DNA of 64,000 bases from Serinus canaria (lineage: Eukaryota > Chordata > Aves > Passeriformes > Fringillidae): positions 4,049,001 through 4,113,000 of the forward strand of contig NC_066332.1 in NCBI RefSeq assembly GCF_022539315.1, given 5' to 3'. The notes below the pieces were generated by a model. That model searched no databases. It was not told the DNA's origin and worked only from the letters and a program-made list of their open reading frames with translations. Positions 12,401 through 25,600 of this stretch are shown in pieces. Within the stretch, counting starts at the first letter, position 1. Each line of letters starts with the position of its first letter. Made by a program: the position numbers and the translations under genes.

Positions 12401-15400
12401 TGCAGGTCAGCTTTTTTCTCAAAGGTGGTGGTGACATCAGGGGAGAGCACTCTTGCTCCTGTTCAGTGCAGGTAGAACTGGATAAACAAAGCAGGGACAG
12501 CAGCAGTTCAGCTGAAAAGCCTTGAGGAAAGAGAGGTGATAAGGGATGGGAAGGGACTAGGGAGAGATGGGCTAAAGTGTCAAAGGCGTGGGCGGACCCA
12601 CTGCTGCTGGCCAAGTTAGTGTGCTCATACCCAGACAACTTCTCCCTGGGGTTTTGTTTCCATGATGTTTGAGAGTTATCAGTCTGTTCCTGTCTCCTTG
12701 TGGCCCATGTCAGGATGTGTCACTGGATGGGCTGGCCAGCCAATGCAGCATTACTTGCTCCTCATTTCCAGACAGTGAACACAGCCCATGACATCACCTC
12801 TGGCCAGCGGCAGATCAGAGGCTAGGCCATGGCAATGTCAAGTGTGTTTTGCTGTGGCCATTCAACCAGAGAGCTGATCTTTTACAGTGCAATTTGCATG
12901 TGGAGAAATCTGGATGGCCCTCAGTTCTACGGGGATTTCAGTATTTGTTCTTGGGCCAAAAATAGGCTGTTTTTATGGGGTCGAACTCTCTGTTTTTGTA
13001 GAGCATTACATTTTACCAAAGGAGCAAAGCTGCACACCATGATCCTCAGAGTTTTAGTCTCTGTTGTGTATACTAAGTCTGGCCATGGAGATGAGTCTCA
13101 GCCAAGTCTGGAAGTTAAGTGCCTGATTTGGAACGTTATGGGAATCTAATGTAGGTTATGTGAGTTTTGCCATGCCTGCAGCTCCTGTGCTGCTGAGGTA
13201 AGTGTACTGCAGCAGGCTGTGCTAGCGAGAATTTCCTTTGTGCTGCAGGTTTCATGCTTGGTGCTTTCACAGTGCTGAAGGAGGGGAAGGAGACAACAAA
13301 AATGTGAAAAATCGAGGCCAAGTCATTACTGTCAGATGAGGACAGAGTCCTGTAGCCAGTCAGATGTGACAGAATGCTCTTGCTGATGCTGCTACCAGGA
13401 AGCTTGAGAGAAATGTGACTGAGTGATAGCAGTGCGCATGTGCCTTTGGAGGAAGGAGGCTATGTGTGTGCTCTTGCAATGCTTTTCTCTGCCCAGCAAC
13501 ATCATTGCTTCTTTTCCTGGTGTTCTGCTTAAGCAGCTGTTCTGCATTTATGATCCAATCTATTCTTCATGCAGGGCCATCTTCACACTGAGCCACCTTC
13601 ACTGTCACTATCAGACGGACTGATAAGACCTCAGGTTTGCTTTGAGTAAGCACTATAAATAGGGCAAAAGCACTATAGTTACTGTTCTCTTAAAGTATTG
13701 TGAGTCTTGTAGGACCAGCCTCTGTCCCCACCTATTTAAAATGGCTCCTGTTGCCTCACAAGGGGGAAACTTCAGCCAAATACATCTCCATATTGACAAG
13801 TATAGAGAGAATTATGCGCATGATCAGCTTGCTGAGAATTTCATTTGATGTGCAGCTGGAAGTCAGCTGCCAATAGAAAAGGGAGCTCTGCATCCCTACT
13901 TGTGTGCTTCTAATGCATTTAGATGCAACAGGCCACATTAATTGCAGACTGCAGTTAGAACAGGTTATAGGTGAAATCAACTCAATACCATCATCATGAC
14001 CAGTTAGTACAGTCATTTCTGAGCACTGCAATTTCTCACCACAGCCTGCTTCTTCCCTTCAGTGAGAGGTGTTCCTTGGTCTGCCCTGCCCAGCTTGTAA
14101 ATGTAGCTCATCAGTCTCTGCTTCTTTGCAAATGAGCTGCATAGGTAATGGGAGGAGGAGGAGGCAGCAGCACTGCAACCTGCCCATCCCCAGCTGGTCA
14201 TAAAGGCTCCATGCTCCTTAGGCTTTCAGAAGTTATTTGCCCCATGAATTGTGTAGGTATAAAACTTTGTTGTTTCCTTAAATGCTCTGCCTTTTGCAAC
14301 AGGTCACTTCCCAGTGAGGAAAACAGGCTGTTGATGTAGTAGGCACTCAGCTTGTCGTTTGGATAAGATCCAGAGGTGATTAGTTTGGGTGCAGCAGTGT
14401 GCTAACACAGGCAGAATGGACCCAGACTGGCCCCTCTTGAGACTGGGGCTATCTCCTCACTCTCCCCACCTCTGTCTGTGGCCCCTGGCTCAGTGTGAGC
14501 CCCAGTCCCTGTCCCTCTCCCTGCCTGCACTGGCACACCCACCGGGAAACAGAATTTGCACCCCATGCTGCTTGCCCGTGTCCTGATCGGTACCAACCCT
14601 CCCAAAGCAAACAGTGATTTGCATGTCTGCTCTGACTCAGCTGTGCTGAAGGCAGGAATCAGTAATAAATCCGGTTCAGTAAAGTCCATGGGTAAGGAAC
14701 AGCCTTCTATAGCAGATACTGAGGCATTTTAAAGGAACTTGACTCTGTCCCAGGAAGTGCAGTGAAGTGAGCAATGCTGCATTGGGCAAGAAAACCTACC
14801 CAGGAGCCATTAATCTCTCAACATTTGTAGCCCTGTGGTTGTAAGCACTGGGGGTTGTGCCTGCAATTACTAGCTAGCAACTGGGAATTTAAAGGAATCT
14901 GGGCTATCTTTAGGAAGCAAGTACCTACTCTTTGCCTCCTCTCAGGAAGCAAGGTCCTTCATTACAGCCTGTCATGGCAAGGGGCTTGCAGATAAGGAGG
15001 AAGGGCAGGAAACCTGCTGGGCTTTGCTTCTTTAGCAGCTCTAAATATTTTCCATAGTCTTAGCACTGTGAGTCAGCATTTCTAGAGCCTTAACTTGTTT
15101 GCAGCAGCAATCGGTGAGATGGTATAAGGTAAGTGGGGTGTGGAGGTATGTTTGTGTCTAAAATGAGAAAACCTTTGCCCAGGCACAAGTGGAGAAGTTA
15201 CCAACTGTATTTTCCATACGTGACTAACAGGAAGCAAAGGAATGGATACCCTTAAACAGTAACTGCTGTGGAGCCATTTCCAGGATAAGGAGTTTCCTAG
15301 TGTGAGTAAGGGAATTGAACTTCACAAAGCTGTAAACATCATGTTTCATAGTTCACTTGATATATATATCTCTACACATTAAAAAAAAAAAGACTGCAAA

Positions 15401-18400
15401 TACTTAGGATTATCCGTATAGTGGGATAAAGGTAACACTTCCCATCTGAAGTGGTATGGATCCATTTTGCATTAGCCTGGCCAGACAGGCTGTGGGGCAG
15501 AAAGACCCCCAGAAGTGTACAGGTAACAAATCAATCACTGAAGTTTTCATTCAGAGCCCATACCTACACCGGAATAAGGAACATCAGCCATGGGATATCT
15601 TCTGTCACCACATGCAAGCTTTTTCCCTATGCCTGACTGGTCAGCCTGGCGGGATCTAATGGCAAAGGGAGGTGACGTCAAAACCAAGATATTTTAGATC
15701 TGCAACCTCCAATCTGCAAAGGTGTTTATTTTGAAAATTCTAGTTTCCATAGCAATGTAGTGCTGTTCTCTCTCATCTTTCTCCCATTAACCCAATCTTA
15801 GCAGCCATTAGAAAATTATCAGGCAAACCTTAGCATTTTTTAAGATTAAGTGATTTTATATGTGTTGGTTCCTTAGTGAATCAGAGGCATTTAGTCAAGG
15901 ATTGACTCACATCCTTTCCTGGGGCTCACATGAGGTCTATTGCAGTGAAAAGATGATAATGAAGAGTGAATATTATTAATTGGACTTGATGAATGAATTA
16001 GTAGTGAGGGGGTCTTATGTCTGGAATTCTGGTTCAGTTATATGTCTTTAGATACTTGGGTTCCACTATAGCTTCATTAGGACATCATATTTTTGTTTCA
16101 TACATGTAGTAAATAAACCCCTTTGTAAGGGTTGCTGTGTACTGTTGTTCCACTGCTTTTCTCCACCCCAGAGGTGACTTTTGGACACAGTTCCCCTTCC
16201 CATTGTTAACAGAGGCAGTGCTTGTGGCTCATTCCTTCATTCTTCTTTTCAATACCTACAAAAAATGCAGTTAAGAAAACCAAGCAATATCTTTTTTTAT
16301 TTTGTTTTGTTTGTTTGCTGGTGGTTGTTGTTGTTGTTTTATTTTGTTTCCTGGTGCATCTGGCCTTTCCTGACCAAGGAACTATTAGTTTTCCCAGAAC
16401 AGTTATGCAGGTTGGAATGTAAAAATCCCAGACTTAACCCTGCAGCAGTAATGGCATGCAAAAAACCAAGATGTGGAGATGATTTATTCTGATGGTGTAG
16501 CTTGCCTTTTAAGGAGATGATTTAGTGAGTTCTTTTGCCTATATGAACTGTATCTCCACCTGGGGAGCTATGCCAGAATAGCTGCTCCATAAACCCTTTG
16601 CTGTGAACAACAGCCTTTGTCCTGGAATTCAGTCCTCATGAGTAGGTAAGTACAGAAACTGTGTGGGAGAACGAGAGTGGCACTGTGGACCAGATTCCAA
16701 GATAAGGAAGTAGGGCTAAATACAGGCAAGGGTTAGCCTTTGACTCCTGCAGTCCTCACTTAGTAACAAAAATACCTGAATTGTATAAAATAGAACACAG
16801 ATCCAGTAAGTTGAAGATGCAGGAGCTCCTCTGTGGAATCTGGATGTTAACAGGCATCTGCTGCACAGTGCCCATTGCTTGCCCTCCCAGTCAGTCTGAC
16901 TTCTTCCCCAAATAGAGCTATCATCTGTCTTGTTTGTTTTCAGTCCACGAGTTCTTCAGAGGAGATGGGTTTTCAAAAGTAAGTTCTTCACCCTGCTTCT
17001 ATTTGGGCTCCCCCAGGCCCTGGATATCTGGCAGAAATAACCTCTTTAATCCCAAGAGGTATAAGCTCACTTGTGCTCTAAAGAATAGTAATCCTAACAA
17101 AATCTCTATTTTAGATGTCAAATATTTACTTTTAGCTGAATTATGCCCATTCATTGAGAAAACTAATAATACTTTGCTCTTCACAATGTAGCTTATCAGT
17201 GAATCCTGATATATACTTTATGCAAAACATTAAAAAGTGGTTGCTTATCTTTTCATTTACCTTTTTTTCCCCCTTCATGTTCCTGCATTCCTATGTTTTG
17301 AGATAAGGTGAACAAAAGTTCTCCCAGCTGCTATCTCTAAGCTATGCATTCTCCAATACCTTCACTGTGTTCCTTCTGATTCACTCCCTCCAAGGTGAAT
17401 GGTTCCAGTCTTTTTAAATTTCCTTCAGACAAGGGCTCTTCCCAGTCCCTGATCTTGTAGTCAGCCATCATTGCCCTGTGCCACATAATGAAGCAGCAGT
17501 CACAGTAATAACTCAAACAATAACCCCTTCAGATATGATGCTCTGTCAGTGCTGAGCATTGTTACATTGGAGATCCTGAGTGCCAACACAAGCAGAGGAG
17601 TCTCCATGTACCAAATGCAGACATACCCAACCCACATTTAAAAACTAATAATTTTTTTTTTAAATTTCCTGTTTCAAAATACCTGCTTGGTATCCAAATG
17701 AAATGAGAATGAAATGTGACTAGCACCCTTGTGACTGTTGTGTTGTATAACAAGATAAAAAGTGCTTGGGATTTGTGGATTGAGCTTTTTTTCATTTGTC
17801 TTCCAGAGGTCAAGGTCCACTGTAAGCAGTGACTGATACAGTTCCCTGTGTCAGGCTGGACTGCCTGTGCCTCAGGTTCTAACAGCAGGGGAGTCTGTGC
17901 AAGAGCACCTTGGTAGGTGTTTGTGTGGATTTCTCTGTGGTCCCTGGGATGATCCTGGGAAGCAGGAGGAGTTCCAGAATTGTCTGAAAGCCAGGATTCT
18001 TTGAAATCCCAGAGAAGTAATGATGAGCTATGTGGCTGAACCTGCTAGCCTGCTTCCCATTCTGCTTCTTGTATGTGTCCAAGAAGCTGCCTCCAGTTTA
18101 TACAATTGCACTCTAGTAAACAATTTTGCATGCAGCTATGGGCAGCAGATGTTACTCATGCCTGTGTGAACACTTCAGTGTTTTTACAACAGGGATGACT
18201 GAGTCCTGTTAAACAATGGATGTACCCACCAGAAGTCCCACTGGTTACAGCCATTCTGTTACAGCTTGCTCAAAACACTTTGAAGGATGGTCACGCCATC
18301 CTTCTTTGGCCACTCAAGGGGATTGACTCACAAATATGAGCAAAATAAAATTAGATGGCTTAAGTGGCTGCAACCCCAGCTGTGTCCCCACTGCCCAATT

Positions 18401-21400
18401 CCCAGAAGGTCATCCCTGCAGCCAGGCTGGCTGTGGAAGGCAACTCCTGAGCTGCTGTAGTGACAGCCCATTCTTCAGGGTGTTAATATTTGTCTGGCTC
18501 CTCTGTGAAACAGTTTAGGGTGCTTAACCAGAATAAAAATGTGCACTTTTCCATCTGAAGAATTATTTTTTAGTTTAATTTCTCAAATGGGCTCTGAGAA
18601 GTAGCAGTGTTGCTGTGAGGGCAGGGCAGAGAGAGATGACCTTCCCTTTTGGGAGCAGCCATTACGTCAGTTCTGCTGCCTCACAAAACTATACCCTGTG
18701 GTTATTTTTGGTGCTAGACTGCCTTAATTTTCTGGAGAGTGAATGAAGGATTAGCATAGTGTGCTTATGACATTTGGAAACTAAGGTTTCAGAAAAAAAA
18801 ATCATAATTCAGCATGTGCTGAAATGGAAATGCTTAAATTGCTAGGGATGGGAAAGATGAGTAAAACATGATTTTTTTTTTTTACAATTTTTACACTTCA
18901 CCTAGGGGGTTAAATCCTTTTTTAATTTTTTGGGTTTTGCTGCTTTTTAAGACCTCTAACCCAATGCCTACTATCCAGCTGCCTCTAGAGAGAGAAGTCT
19001 TTAAAGAGACCAGCTTTGTACCTATAAATAATGTACACAGCAGAGTACAAAAATGGAGTCAAGGAGAAGCTCCTCCTTACCTGAATGTAACTGCAGCAGC
19101 TCTGTGAGAATAGCTGTGGTCAGGCTGTGAGCAGCACTCGTACCCTGTCATCCATCTTGGCTAAACTGCTTCTGAGAATTAATTCTGAGATTCCAACACT
19201 AGAATATCAACTGGTAAATCCCAACTGCCTTGTACTCAAACACATTAGATGCCAGCAGCCAAATGTGGCAAGGTTTTGAACAGTGTGGTTATAATCACAC
19301 CTGGAACTAAAGGTCTGCTAGAGTGCTTTGTTAAGTTGGATGTGTTGGAATATGGAGAATTTCTCACCTCTGAAACCCGCCTATAAGTGAAAACTGTGGC
19401 AAAAAATGTAAATAAATGCCACACATATTTTGTGTAAGAACCCTTCCCAATATCTATAAATATGGTAATTTTGGTGTTTCCCAGTTTTGAGTTTTAAACA
19501 GGAGACAGACACATGAAATATTACAAAGCAAACATTTTGTTTTTTTCATGGATTAATTTTATAATTTCACTTTTAACTTACCTGAAAACAATTAATGGAA
19601 ACTAATGTAGTGTTTTAAAGAGGATTGCCTTTGAAAGGAAATAATTTGTTCTTGAAAAAATAACTTCAATAGCTTCTCAGTTTAACTGCATTTTAATATG
19701 AATACAAAACTCATCCCGGGTCAGACTCTCCAGGAAAACTTTCTCATGATTCCTGTAGCAGTTAATTCATTCCTGGCTGCCTTAATTTTGCAGTTTTAAA
19801 TGGCAGGTTCTCTGCAAAGCCATCCACTTCAAAGCTTCGTAAAACAGAGCTTTGAATGAATTACTAAGTTAGAAATTACACTGGTTGTGCCCAGCTTTGT
19901 GCCTGGATGTGGGAATACTTGGCACTGGGTGTGGAATTCCAAGGAAAATTGCCTCTTTGCTGGCTTGCCAAAGAGCAGTAAGAAGGAAAACTGCTGCAGA
20001 TGAGCAGACATGGAAATCTCCAGCTTCCCTTTCCAGAGAACACATCCTGAAGAACTGCTGAATATTAATATTATAACTGGTGCAACACTGGGCAAACAGT
20101 GGGATTAACAGGAACTCCTACTTCTGGAGGGGATGTGTCCCACCTGGTCACAGGGCAGCACTGCCTGCTGGAATTACTCTTACCTTTAAGATGTATCCCT
20201 GAGGATGAAACGTGGAATCAGTGGGAAGCGGGGAAGGCCCACCATGTGTGGACACACCACGTTGGGGTGTGGGATGCCCATGCTTCATGAGGCCCAGGCT
20301 TTAGTATTTGGGATTTTTTTTTCTCTCTTTTGCAAGTTTTAGATAATACAATACTGATAACAAGATACTTCTAAGCAGTGACATTGTTGTTTGTCTTAGA
20401 CAGCCCACCTTCCTCTGCATTCAGATTTCTGGTCTGTGTGTGGAGATGATTTGTCTATAATTGTTTGCTTTCTTCAGAGTCTTTTGAAGTTTAAATCTTC
20501 AAGCCTATATTAAAAATAAATTCTTCCAAGCCACCAATAAAATGTCAGCTGTGATTAAAGCCCGACTCCTCATTTTAAGACTTGTCTCCTAAGCACTGTG
20601 AGGTCACTCAGTGAGTCAGCGTTTTAAAGGACCAGGACCGTTATTGTTTGGGTAAAGCCCAAAGTTCATCATTGCTTGCTTAAGTGGTTTCATCACGTTT
20701 TAAATGGCTTTGCATTGTGCTGAAAGAAACGTAAACTGCAGGAATGATTTGGCAGAGAACTCGTGATATTTCAGGCACCTCAAATCTTGAAAAAACCCTC
20801 TGTATTAATGTCGAAGTTGGTATTTCTGGTAAGGAAAAGCTTTACCTCCTGTGTAGTAAAGAGGAGGGTGAAGTGGGAAGCTGTCTGAGGTATAAACTTT
20901 CAACTGTGTTCTCTTAAAATACAGCTTGGGAACTGTAAAGTCTCGAGACAAGGGCTCTTGTACAGCGCCAAAGTCTGATAGGGCTTTTCTAGACACATGA
21001 ACTTCATTAATTTTGTTCACTAAAATAAGGAAGAAATAGAACAGAGGATTAAGCTGCAAGGAAAAGCCTTGAGAAGCGAGTCCATACTATTTTCAGGACT
21101 TTCTGTGGAGCCCATTTATATTACACACATTAATTATAACAGTCTTTAATTACATGAACACATTTTATTTTGTCACTTTTCCTGCCTGTTTGCTCCAGTG
21201 TACACTGTTGCAACTATTTGGAGGCAATTAATCACACCAGAACAGCAAAAATTTGGAGCAGGACTCTGCCTCTGTCTCCAGCCTGTGTCAGTCGTGGGTC
21301 TCCCCATTCTCTCTGCCCTTTTTCTACATTCCTAATTAACTCCTGCCTCAGTTCCTCACTGATCCATACAACCCAAAACCCTTTGTCTCAGTGCTGTCTG

Positions 21401-21650
21401 GAGAATTGGGCCTTGGTTTTGAGGAGGAATCCCGGAACAGCAGTTGAATGTCTTGCCCTCCTGCAGTGGAGGCTGGCTGGAGCAGAGGAGGGAATTGAGA
21501 TCGTTTAGCTGCCATCACCCCCCTCGGAACATGATGAAGTGGGGATAATCAGAGATTGAAATTGTATGAAATCTGTTGCAAATTCTGTCAAGTTTCAAGA
21601 GTTCTCCTCCTTACACTCTCGGGTTTCCCCATCAACCTTTGATTTTTGTT
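3500..21650. other. Intergenic region between the inferred TAOK1 promoter and NUFIP2
   Basis: This is ordinary AT-rich intergenic DNA. The short reading frames here (all about 125 codons or less) have no recognisable similarity, no consistent splice context and no coding bias that I can see. No clear transposon, satellite, tRNA or small RNA gene was recognised. Enhancers or a long noncoding RNA cannot be excluded by reading alone. Confidence 0.6.
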
Positions 21651-22422
21651 AAGCATCAGTTAAATCTCCGGTGCTTCTCTCGTGCATTTGTTGAGCCCAC
21701 CTTTCCCGGGCCGGCTGGGTGCTGAGCACGCCCGGTGGCGGGTCAGTGCGGGGAGCGGCGGGTCCGCCCGGGCGGCTGCGGGTGGAGCCCTGGAGCCGGG
21801 TGAGCTCCGGCTGCCGCGGGAGCGCTGCAGCTCGGCCCGGCAAGCGATTCGGGGCGCTAATGCTGCTGGGAGCCCGGCCGCTCACGGTTCTCACATCCCT
21901 GCCCAGATCCCCTCCGCTGGGGCTGTTCCAGTCCTCACCGCCTGCCCCGGGGCGCGGTTCACCCGCTTCATGACGGCAAAACGCGGCTTTGCGGCATCCC
22001 GGGCAGCCCTCCTCCCGGTGACCCTGCGGTGAAACCCCCCCGGGGCCGCACGCCGCTCCCTGCCGGTTATGGAACGCTCCAACGGCGAAGCCCGGGGACG
22101 GAGGCGGCTCCGCCGTGGCCGCTCATTCTGGCTCTGCCGCGCTAGCACGGGGAGAAGGCGAAGCGCGCCCGTCCCTGGCAGCCTCACCTGCCACTGGCCC
22201 GGGGAGGGGGCGGCCGGGCGGGTCCGTGCTGGCCTGGCCGGCTCTCCCCCGGCCGCGGTGCGGCGGGGCGGGGCGGGGGGCGGGCGCGGCGGCGCCGCTC
22301 GCTGATTGCAGGGCGGGCGCTGCCAGTCCGCCGCCTCCCCCGCGCCAGCCGCGTCCCCGCGCCGGAGCCGCACGGCCCAGCAGCGAGCGCCCAGCCCGGC
22401 CCGGCCCCGCCAGCCGCCCCCC

Positions 22423-22606
22423 ATGGAGGAGCAGCCCCACCACCACCATCACCACCACCACTATTACTACTACGGGCACCACCACCACCACCCGCAGAGC
22501 GCCTACCTGCCGCCGCCCGACGGCCGAGCCCAGCCTAAGCCGCCGCTCCGCCACGAGCACAAGCACGGCGGCCCGCAGCACACGGAGGCGCCGAAGCGGA
22601 GACCAG
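22423..22606 (+). CDS. NUFIP2: NUFIP2 coding exon 1
   Basis: This exon encodes residues 1-61 plus the first base of codon 62. It begins MEEQP and continues with eight His, four Tyr, Gly and five His, then a Pro/Lys-rich stretch ending PKRRP. The donor is CCAG|GTTGGA at 22607. The start codon context has C at -3 and G at +4, so it is only moderate. Confidence 0.92.
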
Positions 22607-25600
22607 GTTGGACGGGGCAGCGGGACGGGGCCTGTGACCTTTTCGGGGCGGTGGCGGGGCCCCCCTTCTCTTCCTCCTCCTCCTCCTCCTCCGCCGCCGC
22701 CTCCCCCGGCCCGGCTCGAAGCTTCTCCGCCGCGCTGGGGCCGCTTCCTGTCCGCCATGTTGGGGCTGCGGGAGCCGCGGGCCCGCCGGCACCGCCGCCC
22801 GCCGGCACGTGGGGCCGGGCCGCGTTGCCCCCGCCGGCCGGGCCTCGGGGGGGCGCGGGGGGCGGCCGAGCGATTGATGAGCGCCAGGATCAATGAGTCA
22901 GAGCAGGCGGAGGGGCCCGGCCCCGCCGGTGGCGGCGGGAGGCGGCGCGGCCCTGCCCGGCCCTGGGCGCTTGGCCGCCTCCTCCCCGCCGGGGCCGGGG
23001 CCGGGGCTGCGGCCCCCGGGCTGTGCCGAGCCGCCGCTGGCCGGGCGGCAGCGCCGCAGAGGCGGTGGCCGGTTAGCGGCGCGGGGGGAGCCGATCCCAG
23101 GCAGGGCCGGAGCCCCCGTCGCGTTCCTGGGGGCTCCCCGGCTCCAGCAGTCCCTCTGGGGGGGTTTCTGCGGGGTCAGAGCGAGTGCGTGGCCGCCAGC
23201 CGGCCGGAGTGCCGCGTACATTTTTTTTTTTTTTCCCTCTCTTGAATTTTCCTTTTACATAACGAGGCGGGAGGTGGGAGGGGGCCTGGTACCAGCAGAG
23301 CGGGGTCGGCAGTGCCCCATGTGCAGCCTGGGAGGGACCTGATCGGGCACACGCTAAAATAAGTTACCGAGCAAAAATAAGTTGAGAAGTCATTTCACTG
23401 TTTGCAGCGTGCTCAGGGTTTTAATATGTGCCTAGGCTGGCACCCCTCCCTTCCCGGCTCTGAAAACGGTTTGTGAGCTTGCCAGATCCTCTTCACCTGT
23501 TCTTCTTCCCGTCCTGGTTTTTTCCTCTCCCCTAAATTTTGGTTGCTGCACCTCCGTGTCCAGGCCAAGGCCAGCTGTGCCAAATGTTGATTTGGAGAAA
23601 ACTCAGGCAGCTGAGCTGTGAATGCTTGAGAATTGGAACTAGAAACTGCTGACACACTGACTTACTGAAATGGATTTTGTTCTTCATTTTATTCTTTCAC
23701 TCCTCATCTGCAATGGTCTTATGACCGCTCTTATTGTTTTGTTTCATTAACAAGTGGTGTCAGAACTCTTGAGTCATACAAGGTCAGCTGTAACACTGCT
23801 CTTGTGAGGGCTTCCTCTTCATGCGGTTCTGAAATACTTAATTTCAGAGGATCCCACCGTTTTAGTTCTCTCTGGGGTGAAGTATTTATGGTTAATTTTC
23901 TTAACAACACATTTGAAAGTTATAGTGGAAGTTGTGGTGGTTACAGATACTTGCATGTAGTAAAATCCTTTTTGATCCCCCTCGGCAAACTCAGTTGTGG
24001 AATTTCTGTAAAGATTCCTACAAGGATTCTTGTGTTCCCGACTTGCACAGAACTTGAGCTGTTACATCTGCCAGACATCTGAGGCTCCAGGATGTGAGGG
24101 TAACAATGATTTTTTAGTTACAGCAGTTAATTTCAACAACATCAGCAACAACAAAAACATTCTTCTTCCAAGCTGGAGTTGTGCCCGCTCCAGTTGTTGA
24201 GGGACTCCCTCTCTGTGCTGACTCCGTGCCACCGTGGCTGCAGATGGAGCCTTAGGTGGGTCAGTGGCTGTGGGGGATGTGAGGCTTTCCAGCCTCGGGA
24301 AGGAGGACGGATGAGTCAGAGGAGCAGCGGGTGCAGGAGGGATCCCTCTGCAGTTGGAGTGTGTTTGTGGAGTGGGGCACTTTGTGTTCTCCCCGTCTCC
24401 ACTGGGGCTCCAGGGCTTCTCTTGGGGCTTTAGCCAGCGTCCTCGAAAGCAGCAGCCTCTGGCCAGAGATGTTTAAAAAGGAAAAAGCAAAGAGGAAGTT
24501 GGGGTGGTTCAGTGTGGACTGTGCTGGGCTTCCAGCTCTGCTTGAATTGCTCTCCCAGAACCATGAGACCTGGAAGTGAACTTCAGAAGGAAAGAGGAAA
24601 GCTCAGTCTACAGCACAATCTCATTGTTTTTTGTGTTGAAACCCCCAGAAAATGCTTTATTTCTTAGGTCTCAGGCTCATACCAGCTCTCCTGGGCACTC
24701 TGAAATACAAGTTTTTCAGTGGGGAAGAGATCCACTGCTGGTGGCAGCAGAAGGTGCCTTGCAGGGGTGCATTTCTTAGTTCTGTCACCTTTTCAGTGCT
24801 CAGGAGCTTGTGTAGGGAGGTGCTGGTCACTATCCTGAAATGTGGTGAGGAGATCTGGCCACATTTTCTTCCCTCCATCTTCCAGCTGGACTTGCACGTG
24901 TCCTTTTGGAAATACTGTGCTTTTTTTTCACACCCCTTAACTGAGATGGCATTTGGGAGAAGGGTGGGAAGGAGGACTGCTGGTGTTGCCGGCCCAGGAG
25001 CTGATGGAGATGGTAGGAGTTGTCCCTTGTTCACAGTGTGTGTCCTGAACCTCCTCAGATCTTTTCACAAAGGCAGTGGATCCCGCTGTCTTGAAGCATC
25101 CTGGGAATTAATTTTTTCCTCTCTGTGACCTGGAAATAGTAGCTGATGAAATAGCTTTCCAGCTTGCCAGTGATCTTCAGTACAGTCTATTTTCCTGGCA
25201 TAGTATCTGTATTTTCTTTTGCTTTGTTATGTTATCTGTATGTCACTCAGTTATGCGGGAGGCAGTCATGGCTGGTCCTTCCTGCTTAACCCTTCTTTCT
25301 GTGGGTTCCAGCAAATAAATTTATGCAGCTTTACCTCAGAGACTAGATATTTTCCTATTTTAAAATGTCTGCATGAGGAAACTGGATATGTTTGGGGCTG
25401 ACTACAGCTTTCTGCAATGACAAGTCTAACATTTCACATTCTAATTCTTGCCTTTTGCTGTTTTTGGCTTCCCTCTAGGCTACGGAGAGCTAAATGGTAA
25501 CGCAGGAGAACGAGAAGTGTCACTGAAGGGCCTGTGCTCTGATGAAGCCACCGCCCCAGGATCCAGGGTACCCAATGGCAGCCAGCAGCTCGTAGATTCT

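Larger units (their letters stand above)
21690..23220 (+). promoter_or_regulatory. NUFIP2: CpG island and promoter of NUFIP2
   Basis: This dense CpG island has GC boxes at about 22261-22288 (repeated GGGGCGGGG) and no TATA box, typical of a housekeeping promoter. The coding start at 22423 lies inside it, so transcription probably begins near 22300. An in-frame TGA at 22303-22305 precedes the start codon, so the 5' leader should be short. The island continues into intron 1, where a minus-oriented YY1/ETS pair is present. Confidence 0.8.

Noticed and set aside
22115..23245. 376-codon plus-strand frame across the NUFIP2 CpG island
   Set aside because: It overlaps NUFIP2 exon 1 in another frame and is composed of Arg/Pro/Ala-rich GC-driven sequence; stops are rare there by composition.
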